DNA of 64,000 nucleotides from Aurelia coerulea (Eukaryota > Cnidaria > Scyphozoa > Semaeostomeae > Ulmaridae). The DNA lies in contig CM076961.1 of assembly GCA_039566865.1 (NCBI GenBank), forward strand, positions 7,463,501 to 7,527,500, written 5' to 3'. A program made the translations under genes and the position numbers. The number at the start of each line of letters is the position of its first letter. Within the stretch, counting starts at the first letter, position 1. Positions 46,901-51,165 of this stretch are shown in pieces. The notes under the pieces were generated by a model. That model saw only the letters and a program-made list of their open reading frames with translations, was not told the origin of the DNA and searched no databases.

Positions 46901-48806
46901 ACGCAGATCTTTCGTTGCTGAGAAACATGCATAAGATTCTAAGCCTAAAGCTAACGATGTCATGCTAAAACGCAGATCTTTCGTTGCTGAAAAACATGCA
47001 TAAAATTCTAAGCCTAAAGCTAACGATGTCATGCTAAAACGCAGATCTTTCGTTGCTGAAAAACATGCATAAGATTCTAAACCTAAAGCTAACGATGTCA
47101 TGCTAAAACGCAGATCTCTCGTTGCTGAAAAACATGCATAAAATTCTAAGCCTAAAGCTAACGATGTCATGCAAAAACGCAGATCTTTCGTTGCTGAAAA
47201 ACATGCATAAAATTCTTGGCCTAAAGCTAACGATGTCATGCTAAAACGCAGATCTTTCGTTGCTAAAAAACATGCATAAAATTCTAAGCCTAAAGCTAAC
47301 GATGTCATGCTAAAACGCAGATCTTTCGTTGCTGAAAAACATGCATAAAATTCTAAGCCTAAAGCTAACGATGTCATGCTAAAACGCAGATCTCTCGTTG
47401 CTGAAAAACATGCATAAGATTCTAAACCTAAAGCTAACGATGTCATGCTAAAACGCAGATCTTTCGTTGCTGAGAAACATGCATAAAATTCTTAGCCTAA
47501 ATCTAACGATGTGATGCTTAAACGCAGATCTTTCGCTGCTAGGGCATGTTATGTTGTAAGGGGGGCCTCGTCCATATCAACACAAGAGAAACTCTAGTTT
47601 TGATCCATTTATCTCAGATATACTTTTTCAAGTTAATGATAAACAATCAGGGAATAAACATTTTTGAAAACGACATGTCTCGTGAGAGTTTCTTGTATCT
47701 GAATTGTGTCTCTTGAGGGAGTTGACCTTTGGACCCAACATCATAGACGCGTTAGCGTTCACAACATAAACGCAAATTTGACATGCCGAAGAAACATAAA
47801 ATCGAATTGAAACTCGGCCTAAGAAACAAATGTTTTCTGACATTTCAATGTGAATGAAGAGGATAACTTACTGCCTGAACTGCGGCAGGAGTATACATTA
47901 CATTTCATTTCGTTTCCAGTACTGCAGATAGTTGAGACCAACTGTAGAAGCTTCCGTGTGTGCATCTGCCTGCCTGAGGGCCTTAGGCCATGTCAGCGAC
48001 GGGAGCAGCATTTATTTTGATAGAGATTTTATTACTGTAAGCACTGCTTGTTGCTCACAAAGAAGGCTGAAATGAGCTCGGATTTTTCCTATATACTGAC
48101 CTATTCCCTAGGGGCTACGAAACTGCTCTCCCCAGGCCTCTCAAGCAGTCTCGGGTGTGTAGAACATTAGAGTCTTGGAATTTCGTGAGACTTCTCCGGT
48201 GAGAATAACAAATAACTTCTCAAATGGCGAAGATTTATGTATGATTAACGTCAAATCTTGTAACTACGCTGGAAGTAAACCAAGCAGATTCTAAACACGA
48301 ATTAAATCCTTTGAAATATCTGAATAATAACCGAGCGTCTTCAATCTTCGAATGAAAAATCGAGCCTCACTTCGAACGTCGCTTCACATTGAAAAGTCGA
48401 GAGTCGATCTTATTAGCCAATCAAACTTAGCCAATCAAACTTAGCCAATCAATTCAAAGCTGTCTCCCCCCTGCTAAGATCTTATGCTCAGTCTCCTTCC
48501 TTGCTGCAATAGTTCCTTGCTGCAATATTTATCTCCATTATGTGTGCCAAATTGCCACAGTAATGGGGTTTCATTATGTTCAACTATACTTTTTAACCAA
48601 ATTTTACTTTTATATGGTTTTGCTTTCAATTAGCTGTTATTCTTATCTGCGTTTTAACCAAGTTCATGTCTTATCACAGGTCGGTCGCAACGAAAATTGG
48701 GTATCCTAAGCACATCAAGAGCTGGTTTAAATGTTGGAGCGAGAAAGTAGATCCTCTCACTTTGGGAGCTTTGTTCGACCCAAGACGCCAAGCAGAAAAC
48801 CCATGA
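10801..48806 (+). CDS. Matrix metalloproteinase, furin-activated, hemopexin-type (5' incomplete)
   Basis: A secreted zinc endopeptidase of the matrixin family. Coding exons are 10801-10946, 21309-21552, 33096-33317, 35550-36144, 44209-44412 and 48680-48806 (1,538 nt, about 511 residues plus stop). In order they encode the cysteine switch PRCGAKD, a furin-type site RQRR, the catalytic domain with HEAGHSLGLEH and the Met-turn VMYPWY, a hinge of about 110 residues rich in Pro/Thr, and a hemopexin-like domain. There are no fibronectin repeats and no C-terminal membrane anchor, so secretion and activation by proprotein convertases is likely (MMP-11/-28 style processing). The first exon starts with the last two bases of a split codon, so signal peptide and propeptide exons must lie upstream. 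Introns are 2-12 kb and packed with transposons, yet all junctions are AG/GT with matching phases, so the gene is probably functional. The exact vertebrate counterpart cannot be assigned. Confidence 0.93.
10947..12960 (+). other. MMP intron, no gene seen
   Basis: Non-coding sequence. A 68-residue frame at 12156-12362 is not recognised and has no context. A C tract lies at about 12762-12771. Confidence 0.5.
12961..14415 (+). pseudogene. 5'-truncated LINE reverse-transcriptase remnant
   Basis: Frames at 13009-13335 and 13420-14025 are parts of one non-LTR reverse transcriptase. They contain LLMDLSKAFDCLNHELLLAK (motif A), GVPQGSVLGPLL (motif B) and CNYADDTALY (active-site box). C-terminal blocks follow: KLNEDKCHFILFG, KLLGISLDKKLSFKKHV and RIHERALRIAY. 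In-frame stops interrupt it (TAG at 13333, TAA at about 13396), and the frame ends at 14023. The 3' end is an A/T-rich tail near 14400-14420. It is a different, older LINE lineage from the CR1-like copies, and dead. Confidence 0.9.
14416..15811. other. MMP intron, no gene seen
   Basis: Contains short simple repeats: CAACAACAACAG around 15075-15100 and three copies of a 12-bp unit ACACATCACAAC around 15208-15235. Nothing is coding. Confidence 0.5.
15814..17058. mobile_element. Non-autonomous Tc1/mariner-type element
   Basis: The left end CAAGGTGTCCAAAAAACATG and right end CATGTTTTTTGGGACACCCTG are inverted repeats, flanked by TA on each side (15812-15813 and 17059-17060). CAGGGTGTCCCAAAA ends are common among mariner-like elements. 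Inside, a second inverted pair (CCAGACCCAACTTCAAAGGAAA at about 16492 and TTTCCTTTGAAATTGGGTCTG at about 16891) makes the interior foldback too. There is no transposase frame. Confidence 0.75.
17064..17728. repeat. Large imperfect palindrome (arms about 290 bp, loop about 70 bp)
   Basis: The left arm 17064-17355 and right arm 17426-17728 are reverse complements with scattered mismatches. For example, GGTTCAGAAGCTG at 17342 pairs with CAGCTTCTGAACC at 17426, and GCGATTAGCGATCGCAG pairs with CTGCGATCGCTAATCGG. It begins immediately after the right end of the TA-flanked element. It could be a foldback MITE or a product of palindromic duplication. No terminal duplication was identified. Confidence 0.85.
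17729..18688. other. MMP intron, no gene seen
   Basis: Contains a C tract at 17799-17812. A 103-residue minus-strand frame at 18151-18462 is not recognised. Confidence 0.45.
18695..20570. mobile_element. TIR element with GTAGGGTGGGGTAA ends and 6-bp duplication
   Basis: GTAGGGTGGGGTAA opens at 18695, and its complement TTACCCCACCCTAC closes at 20570. CATAGG is repeated directly outside both ends (18689-18694 and 20571-20576). An additional end-like block, CCCACATTACCCCACC, at about 20189-20204 suggests an inner or older terminus. Another TIR element is nested within. No recognisable transposase is seen. Confidence 0.65.
18848..19711. mobile_element. Nested TIR element (AATAGACCATTTGCCAATTA ends)
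   Basis: The left end AATAGACCATTTGCCAATTA and right end TAATTGGCAAATGGTCTATT are inverted repeats. They extend inwards through ATTCCGACAGCCCTAGTAAC and its complement near 19633. It is 864 bp with no coding capacity, inside the GTAGGGTGGGG element. The superfamily is unresolved because no clean target duplication is visible. Confidence 0.7.
20577..21308. other. MMP intron up to the catalytic exon
   Basis: Minus-strand frames at 20463-20948 and 20945-21148 are not recognised. The segment ends with the acceptor TTCTTCAG at 21301-21308. Confidence 0.45.
21309..21552 (+). CDS. MMP exon: N-terminal catalytic domain
   Basis: Encodes RTLTWKLKNSARGLPFNTVR through FDGRGGTLAHAFYPYPGN. It aligns with the matrixin fold start (LTWKL, then W-KVA-INF-EV). 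It supplies the structural zinc and calcium site residues: His and Asp of HGDPYPFDGRGG and His of AHAF. The donor GTTAGT follows a single split-codon base (phase 1). Confidence 0.95.
21553..22067. other. MMP intron, no gene seen
   Basis: Non-coding sequence before the TTAA-flanked element. Nothing is recognised. Confidence 0.5.
22372..23159. mobile_element. Tc1/mariner-type MITE (CCGGGTGTCTCAAAAAAGTACC ends)
   Basis: CCGGGTGTCTCAAAAAAGTA on the left mirrors TACATTTTTTTGAGACACCCGG on the right, with TA outside both ends. The inverted arms are about 200 bp (for example GATGCACATACCTTGCATTT against AAAATGCGAGGTATGTGCAT). It is nested in element P4. A fragment of the same family is at 60712-60866. 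Confidence 0.85.
23644..25082. mobile_element. TIR element with CCAACCTCGTCCC ends
   Basis: The left end CCAACCTCGTCCCGATTG and right end CAGGCCCTGGGGACGAGGTTGG are inverted. The match continues inwards (TTGTCACATTGGGAAGGAGACG against CGTCTCCGTCCCAATGTGAC). CTAGCAT (23637-23643) and CTGGCAT (25083-25089) look like a 7-bp target duplication with one change. The superfamily is not assigned. It is nested in P4 and contains a pogo-like MITE. Confidence 0.65.
24079..24501. mobile_element. pogo/Tigger-like MITE
   Basis: CAGTAAATCCCCGCATATAA at the left and TTATATGCGGGGATTTACTG at the right are perfect 20-bp inverted repeats with TA duplicated outside (24077-24078, 24502-24503). CAGT...ACTG ends with TA are typical of pogo/Tigger. 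The interior is AT-rich with repeated ATAAGAACC motifs and no gene. It is the innermost layer of the P4 nest. Confidence 0.85.
25158..25472. other. MMP intron, no gene seen
   Basis: Short non-coding gap. ATATT at 25468-25472 is the target duplication of the LTR element that follows. Confidence 0.6.
25473..25597 (-). repeat. 3' LTR of the Gypsy element
   Basis: 125 bp. On the minus strand it begins TGTAGAGTAGTGACG and ends GACGCTATA. It appears identical to 31006-31130 and contains the palindrome GTGTCACGTGACAC. Confidence 0.95.
25598..25609 (-). other. Polypurine tract of the Gypsy element
   Basis: On the minus strand AAGGGGGGTGA lies directly upstream of the 3' LTR, the usual position and composition of the plus-strand primer. 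Confidence 0.75.
25853..27269 (-). CDS. Gypsy integrase part of pol (separated by LINE insertion)
   Basis: This is the C-terminal part of the polyprotein, with a 450-residue frame from the Met at 27205 and an open extension up to the insertion junction at 27269. The zinc-binding HHCC domain reads HEGHLGIVKT ... CIACQ (His-X3-His, Cys-X2-Cys, about residues 90-125). The catalytic core carries Asp in VVAVDFKGPI (about 150), Asp in MKSDNGPPF (about 205) and Glu in GECERFMRNL (about 242), so the DDE triad is complete. A basic C-terminal domain follows. The enzyme would insert element cDNA into the genome. It is no longer joined to RT/RNase H because of the LINE at 27270-28311. Confidence 0.93.
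27270..28311 (+). mobile_element. 5'-truncated LINE inserted in the Gypsy element
   Basis: Holds a 276-residue frame (27305-28135) that starts within the reverse transcriptase at MYADDTHTTIA, the active-site box. It continues through the C-terminal part (WMRVNKLSANPKKTEFMLIG, SLGVIVDENLSWKEHF, YHALVESHLRYGNVIWG, LQRLQNRAFSII) to a natural stop. A 3' UTR and an A-rich tail (AATAAAAAAAAAAATAAAAAAA) follow. ATTTT occurs at both junctions (27265-27269 and 28312-28316) and is the likely target duplication. The frame has no stops, so it is young. It is truncated and cannot move by itself. The lineage differs from the CR1-like copies. Confidence 0.9.
28316..30946 (-). CDS. Gypsy Gag-protease-RT-RNase H polyprotein (C-terminus cut off)
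   Basis: A single long frame from the Met at 30946. Residues 1-190 are a Gag-like capsid region. Around 205-245 is a double zinc knuckle whose second half fits Cys-X2-Cys-X4-His-X4-Cys (CHNCEKYDHFSKVC). The aspartic protease motif MLIDSGASVNIMD is near 305. Reverse transcriptase spans about 440-620, with VDLTSGYHQLELD and the active-site NISDDILIFG (Ser in place of the usual aromatic/Met, as in K02A2.6-like elements). RNase H spans about 725-850 (DASPVGLGALL, EKEALTLVWACEKFH, TDHKPLEVLF). The frame enters the LINE insertion after RHPVQLAK, so the last residues of the 911-residue open frame (to 28211) are not original. Confidence 0.93.
30991..31005 (-). other. Putative primer-binding site of the Gypsy element
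   Basis: On the minus strand the 5' LTR is followed by TCTGGCGACGAGGAT. The TGG-initial block a few bases after the LTR is the expected place and form for tRNA priming. The tRNA species was not determined. Confidence 0.5.
31006..31130 (-). repeat. 5' LTR of the Gypsy element
   Basis: 125 bp, apparently identical to 25473-25597. It should contain the element promoter on the minus strand. ATATT follows at 31131-31135. Confidence 0.95.
31308..32611. mobile_element. Tc1/mariner-type MITE C, diverged, interrupted
   Basis: The left end CCTGATGCGCCAAAATAATC and right end GGCACACTCGG are degraded forms of the CCGGGTGCGCC family, with TA outside both (31306-31307, 32612-32613). Its central part at 32050-32330 is the reverse complement of the middle of copy A (about 3980-4160). 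It is older than the other copies and carries a separate element at 31597-32008. Confidence 0.75.
31597..32008. mobile_element. TIR MITE with GGGCCTGTTTAT ends, nested in MITE C
   Basis: The left arm GGGCCTGTTTATCTGAGGGA..CATCTCACCTGCCAGACCCGGGGCTGAC is mirrored by the right arm GTCAGCCCCGGGTCTGGCCGGTGAGATG..CCCCATATAAACAGGCCC. The arms have G/C-rich cores unlike the AT-rich surroundings. CAA and TAA flank the ends, possibly a diverged 3-bp duplication. It has no gene. Confidence 0.75.
32614..33095. other. MMP intron up to the zinc-binding exon
   Basis: No other feature seen. It ends with the acceptor CACTTCAG at 33088-33095. Confidence 0.55.
33096..33317 (+). CDS. MMP exon: zinc-binding catalytic half
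   Basis: Encodes DLGGDMHFDDDEDF, then the zinc-binding helix VAVHEAGHSLGLEH (three His ligands and the catalytic Glu), the Met-turn AVMYPWYKG and the closing helix LRQDDILGIQALYG. All catalytic residues of an active matrixin are present. The donor GTGAGT follows one split-codon base (phase 1). Confidence 0.96.
33318..34197. other. MMP intron, no gene seen
   Basis: A pair of overlapping frames at 33829-34173 is not recognised. The final TTAA is the target site of element P1. Confidence 0.5.
34202..35090. mobile_element. piggyBac-like TTAA MITE P1
   Basis: TTAA flanks both sides (34198-34201, 35091-35094). The ends are CCCTATTCGTACTGGGGG and CCCAGTACAGATAGGG. G and C homopolymers lie just inside each end (34218-34228 and 35037-35051). 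The interior has two ATGACGTCAT palindromes near 34550-34570. It has no transposase and is the most complete member of the family here. Confidence 0.8.
35095..35549. other. MMP intron up to the hinge exon
   Basis: Nothing coding. A poly-pyrimidine stretch and ATTCCTCAG acceptor end it at 35549. Confidence 0.55.
35550..36144 (+). CDS. MMP exon: Pro/Thr hinge and first hemopexin blades
   Basis: Encodes about 110 residues of linker built from PTQP, PTEP and PTEAPTQP units, then a basic KKTKPRG. Next comes the hemopexin start with Cys in MKDCMAKIDAS, blade 1 (MYVFSGKNFYLVSRRG) and the start of blade 2 (EITAAYSRLNDHNLVLFTGNK). The Thr-rich linker is probably O-glycosylated. The Cys would bond with the Cys near the C-terminus (FKCW). 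Phase 1 in, phase 2 out, donor GTAAGT at 36145. Confidence 0.92.
35630..35907 (+). repeat. Coding minisatellite in the MMP hinge
   Basis: Imperfect repeats of 12-36 bp (ACACAGCCCCCAACTGAACC-like units) encode PTQPPT and PTEAPTQ steps. Repeat units keep the reading frame because they are multiples of three. Such tracts are usually variable in length between alleles. Confidence 0.85.
36145..36691. other. MMP intron, no gene seen
   Basis: Non-coding sequence before the TTAA element. Nothing is recognised. Confidence 0.5.
37143..37955. repeat. Left TIR of the Sola-like element
   Basis: Reverse complement of 40965-41758. Matching blocks include AGATCTGTGCGCGAGT (inverted), GGGCGTGGCCCCGCCC and ACTTGTACCCTGAACC. 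It runs to within about 30 bp of the transposase stop codon. Confidence 0.9.
37987..40572 (-). CDS. Putative DDD transposase of the Sola-like element
   Basis: 861 residues, start Met-Lys-Met-Glu at 40572, no internal stop. The N-terminus (1-115) is Cys/His-rich (CENLKICYHHEAKL, KCCNLF, CIPGWQFCRNCYGK), a probable zinc-binding DNA-recognition region. An acidic/Ser linker follows, then a charged helical part around 215-250. The core has three acidic blocks: IVLGDFAENYTF (about 525), EYFSDGCAGQYKN (about 610) and ATSHGKSPCDGIGG (about 650). These are candidates for a D-D-D RNase-H-like active site. The C-terminus has a Trp-rich segment (ACRYDDKWWIGLVEEV, then FLHPPGPSRNFRWPARPDVC) that looks like a small SH3/chromo-like barrel. 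Similar long proteins are common in marine invertebrate genomes as uncharacterised repeats. The function is inferred from the TIR and duplication context. Confidence 0.8.
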   Translation of the reverse strand: MKMESCDFGVDKEDCHKTSYVRKSGVKKLSEFSEEERNLFLWRAGKRNLASNCENLKICYHHEAKLGSIFEKKNTKCCNLFRVHKNNVKGGHKISLELASRLSEQDYDCIPGWQFCRNCYGKAQLDKSDDDMSGTESHSNDLNSTAMDLEVSEVESAVSKSESRVSINESLEAIGVSPIKTHSMPKHRRVSYANAKLDSAVGTFKQSFATAVGIKDSDLVLNRKDTADKSTKELERKASDLDKLTEEMREKLIVGTSTYREKVQILTLVPESWTIKYASNYFEVSEYLIRQARELKRSSGILAIPEKKTGKILQKGTIEQVISFYEDDEHSRLMPGKKDYVSIQRNVHKQKRLLLCNLKELYALFKKQYPESQIGFSKFCALRPKWCITVGSSGTHSVCVCTIHQNAILIVEAAKTDKNYKDMIDMVVCSRENRTCMVHRCDKCPGTEPLRSYLETMLDEEVHDEISFQQWQSTDRTKLVTQSMIVSEYIDLLIETIDALTPHSYIAKCQAKYLKSRKEDLPEDSLIVLGDFAENYTFVVQDEVQSFHWSKQHCTLHPIVVYYKENGKLLQKSFCILSDDLEHDTSFVYEIMRELLKIVREEMPVINKVEYFSDGCAGQYKNFKNLLNLCCHKADFGIDANWTFFATSHGKSPCDGIGGTVKRLTARASLQRPLSDQILTVSKMLSFCQHNISNIRFLFTSKERMTDVRRELQSRFAAGRTVPGTRSYHFFEPKTASVIAYKRTAEDNVFTGTFNITGEESQNVAISINTINMNDYVACRYDDKWWIGLVEEVSKVEQDFKVSFLHPPGPSRNFRWPARPDVCWVSITDVICQIDAPVTVTGRTYDITEDDFKQILDVFPQ
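40965..41758. repeat. Right TIR of the Sola-like element
   Basis: Reverse complement of 37143-37955. The transposase promoter should lie between here and 40572. That gap (40573-40964) is otherwise featureless. Confidence 0.9.
42176..43207. other. MMP intron, no gene seen
   Basis: A 69-residue frame at 42611-42820 is not recognised. Nothing else is visible. Confidence 0.5.
43212..44050. mobile_element. piggyBac-like TTAA MITE P3
   Basis: The left end CCCTATTTTAACCAGGGGG is preceded by TGAA (one change from TTAA). The right end CTGGTTAAGATAGGG is followed by TTAA (44051-44054). It is 839 bp, closest to P4 in sequence. A long G tract sits inside the left end and a C-rich tract inside the right end. 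No gene. Confidence 0.75.
44209..44412 (+). CDS. MMP exon: hemopexin blades 2-3
   Basis: Encodes YYIYDKNFYLRKGPSSVTDF, then DAKVDAAIQWKG (the conserved blade-opening DAA), then KTYIFSGTKYYRYNELTGKKDP. The acceptor is ATTTCAG at 44202-44208 and the donor GTAAGT follows, phase 2 on both sides. Confidence 0.93.
44413..44947. other. MMP last intron, no gene seen
   Basis: Non-coding sequence. Nothing is recognised before the tandem TIR element. Confidence 0.5.
44958..45262. mobile_element. TIR element copy 1 (TTCTCAYCGG ends, 10-bp duplication)
   Basis: Starts TTCTCATCGGATCC and ends CTTCTCCGGTGAGAA. TACCAACGTA lies on both sides (44948-44957 and 45263-45272). A 9-11 bp duplication is typical of Mutator-like elements. 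It is 305 bp with no gene. Confidence 0.65.
45273..48205. mobile_element. TIR element copy 2, carrying a 69-bp minisatellite
   Basis: Starts with the same TTCTCATCGGATCCGTCCCC block as copy 1, immediately after the shared TACCAACGTA. It ends with the same segment of about 180 bp (48023-48205 matches 45086-45262, ending CTCCGGTGAGAA). It is therefore an expanded form of the same element whose middle holds the minisatellite. The 10 bases beyond its right end (TAACAAATAA) match TACCAACGTA only partly. Confidence 0.6.
46183..47541. repeat. 69-bp minisatellite, about 20 copies
   Basis: The unit is about CTAAAGCTAACGATGTCATG (first 20 bases) continuing through CGCAGATCTTTCGTTGCTG and AAACATGCATAAAATT. 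Copies differ by a few bases, and the outermost ones are more diverged. The unit is a multiple of three without minus-strand stops, so it produces long repetitive reading frames that are unlikely to be genes. Confidence 0.95.
48206..48679. other. MMP last intron, 3' part
   Basis: Holds three near-tandem copies of a TTAGCCAATCAAAC-like 14-mer around 48412-48450. The acceptor TTATCACAG ends at 48679. Confidence 0.6.
48680..48806 (+). CDS. MMP terminal exon: hemopexin end and stop
   Basis: Encodes SVATKIGYPKHIKSWFKCW, the usual blade-ending GYPK motif followed by Cys, then EKVDPLTLGALFDPRRQAEN-P and a TGA stop at 48804-48806. The expected fourth blade is missing. Phase 2 entry restores Pro across the junction. 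Confidence 0.88.
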
Positions 48807-51165
48807 TTTAAACTTGCTTCAGAACTGTTATCAAGTCATTTTTTTATGAATTCCTTAGATCTTTGTATAAACTCCTATTTTTCAAAGGTATGCAAATGTT
48901 ATGTCATGATTTTTATTGATCTTAAAGCAGAAACTTTAATTTTTGCTTAGATTCTTAGAGAAATATTGTAGAAAATTTGAAAGAGTCTATTTCATATGAG
49001 GGGTGTATCATAAAGAAAATTATATGCGATAGGAGTCAACATATATGGGATTTTCTTGAGAAAGAGACTATCTGCCAAAGTGACAAGAGATTTCATGGGG
49101 TATCCTTGCTGTAAACCTTGCTCAACAGGAGCTCATAATAAAACTGTGAACAAAACTGACCCAAGTTTCTGCATTCGCTCAATCGAATTATAATCGAATT
49201 ACTGATGGAGGCACATGAGGGGGGGGGGGGTACATAACATGTTTAGGGAACGGTTATGGACAAAGGGTCTTTTCAGCAGATTTTTCTGAAATATGGGCGG
49301 CTTTGGCTGAAATTATCAAGAAATGGTTTAAATTGGTAGTTTCCCAAAATTCATCAGTTGGTACGAAGGTGATTTTTGGTAATTAGAAAAGGGTAACTTT
49401 CTGAAAACCGGGCAGCAGACTCGCATCCATCCACAAGTTATGTACTCCATTCCCCTTGGGTAAAAAACCACATTAATGTAGCAGTTAACCCTTAGAAGCC
49501 AAAAACTTTACTTGCAAATAACTCCAATTCTTTGCAGAGCATTTCCCTCACATTTTCAGGAAAGCTTGGAATGGTAGATTAAATTAGAATTTTGGCAACA
49601 AAAAATTTCTAAGGACAATCGTTTCCGTGGAACAGTCATTATTGTTTCAGAAATTTTTTTACAAAAATGCCATTAATTCTCATCCAGTTTGAGATATTTG
49701 GCTTAAATTCCCACCAAAGGTTTTTTTTATAATGACCTATGCAATGAATTATCAATTTTGTAAAATTTCATCACAAATTGGGCAACAGTGACCGTAGTAA
49801 TGTTTCCATGGCAACTGGGCGTGTTTCGACAAATTTTCAAAACTCACTTAATTCATTGCGTAGATCAACATTTGAGAAACCTTGGTGAAAAGCTCATTAA
49901 GATCTCACTGATGTTATACAATTGGCAATGGTTTAGCTTTCATGTCTGGCAAAAACAGCCTTTTGAGAAAACGGCCTTAAAGTTGAAAAAGTGCTTTTCA
50001 TTGGGTTTTGATCCAATTGTGAATCATAAACACTGATTTATGCCAATAAAGTTCACTTATAGTGTCTTCCTTTTTTATGATATATCAATAGACCAATTTG
50101 CAGTTCTTGGAAAATAATCTGTGTCCATTGATTTTATGTAAAAGAATGCATTTCGGGAAGAAAACTAACGCAAGCTTTTGTTGCAAAATAGTGTTTTTCT
50201 TCCCATAATGTTGTGCGCACAGACAATTATTGAAGCTGTGAACTGGTTTATTATTGTCTTTTGTTCTGCAACAACAAATGACACTTTTGGCTGACTTTGA
50301 TTCAACAGTACTGTTAAAAGCCTTGAGCTTTGAAGCTGTCTTTAGTTTCTGTCCTTCAAAAAATGATATCTTGTCTTTGTATTTGCCACATTCATTGTAC
50401 CAACCCCAAAAGCACCACTTGAAAGTGGAACAGAACTTGCTAGTGGCACAGAACAGAACACGTTGTATTGCATTCTTGACGTTCCTTGACAAGCTTAGGA
50501 CATTCTCAATTAGGCCATTAGAAAGTTCTATGCAGACATGATTTGTTTTGAATCTTCAGTTTTGCCGACTTTGTTTTTACTACTGGCCTGTGCTGTGTGT
50601 GTGGTGAACTGGAGCTTCTGAGTCATGATCATACCAATAAGCCCAGCTTAGCTGTGGTAGCCCCTAATACTTCGTTCTGTCCATTCTCCACCATTTCTGC
50701 CTGTTCTATGTCTGATTCCCATTTCTTCTTGGCGTAAAAAACTTTCCTTTAGAACTTCATGTAATCAGTGGCCTATTCATCTGTGTACATTCTCTTGCTC
50801 TCCCTCCATCTTTCTCAGCACAAAATACTATTTTGCGGTGTTGTTGTTGCCTGAAGGGATGAGTCAAGTAACTGGAAGAGACGGAATGGAACCCAGGAAC
50901 ATAGAAAGGAGGCTTTTGGACAATTTTTGCATGAAATTTTCGAAACATTCCCTAGTAACCACAAAAACAGTTGGTTGCTAGGGGAAATTTTACGACCTCT
51001 TCATATTAATCTTAATTTGTAGCAAATATCAACACCTATATAGGCTTGGGGGCTATTCTATTTTCAAAAGAAATAAATTTACTATAGGATGACACCAATT
51101 CTAAAATTTGGCACAAATTTCCAAAATTCCAAAATTCTATGAGTTAGCTGCTACCTTAAGTAAAT
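48807..51165. other. MMP 3' UTR and intergenic DNA, no gene seen
   Basis: Apart from the candidate polyadenylation signal and a G tract at about 49219-49229 nothing is recognised. A 135-residue minus-strand frame at 50085-50492 is Cys-rich but matches nothing I know and has no supporting context. Confidence 0.5.
49137..49142 (+). terminator. Candidate MMP polyadenylation signal
   Basis: AATAAA lies about 330 bp after the MMP stop codon, the first such hexamer noticed downstream. A T-rich region follows further on. Confidence 0.5.

Noticed and set aside
46388..47446. Minus-strand reading frames of 76 and 260 residues with a repeating MTSLALGLEFYACFSATKDL unit
   Set aside because: The unit is 69 bp, a multiple of three, so any stop-free unit yields an open frame. 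There is no start context, no flanking exon and no compositional sign of selection.
46183..47541. Possible CRISPR array
   Set aside because: Units are contiguous 69-bp tandem repeats with no unique spacers, in a eukaryotic intron.
50085..50492. 135-residue Cys-rich minus-strand frame
   Set aside because: No recognisable domain, no regular metal-binding spacing, and no supporting start or splice context.
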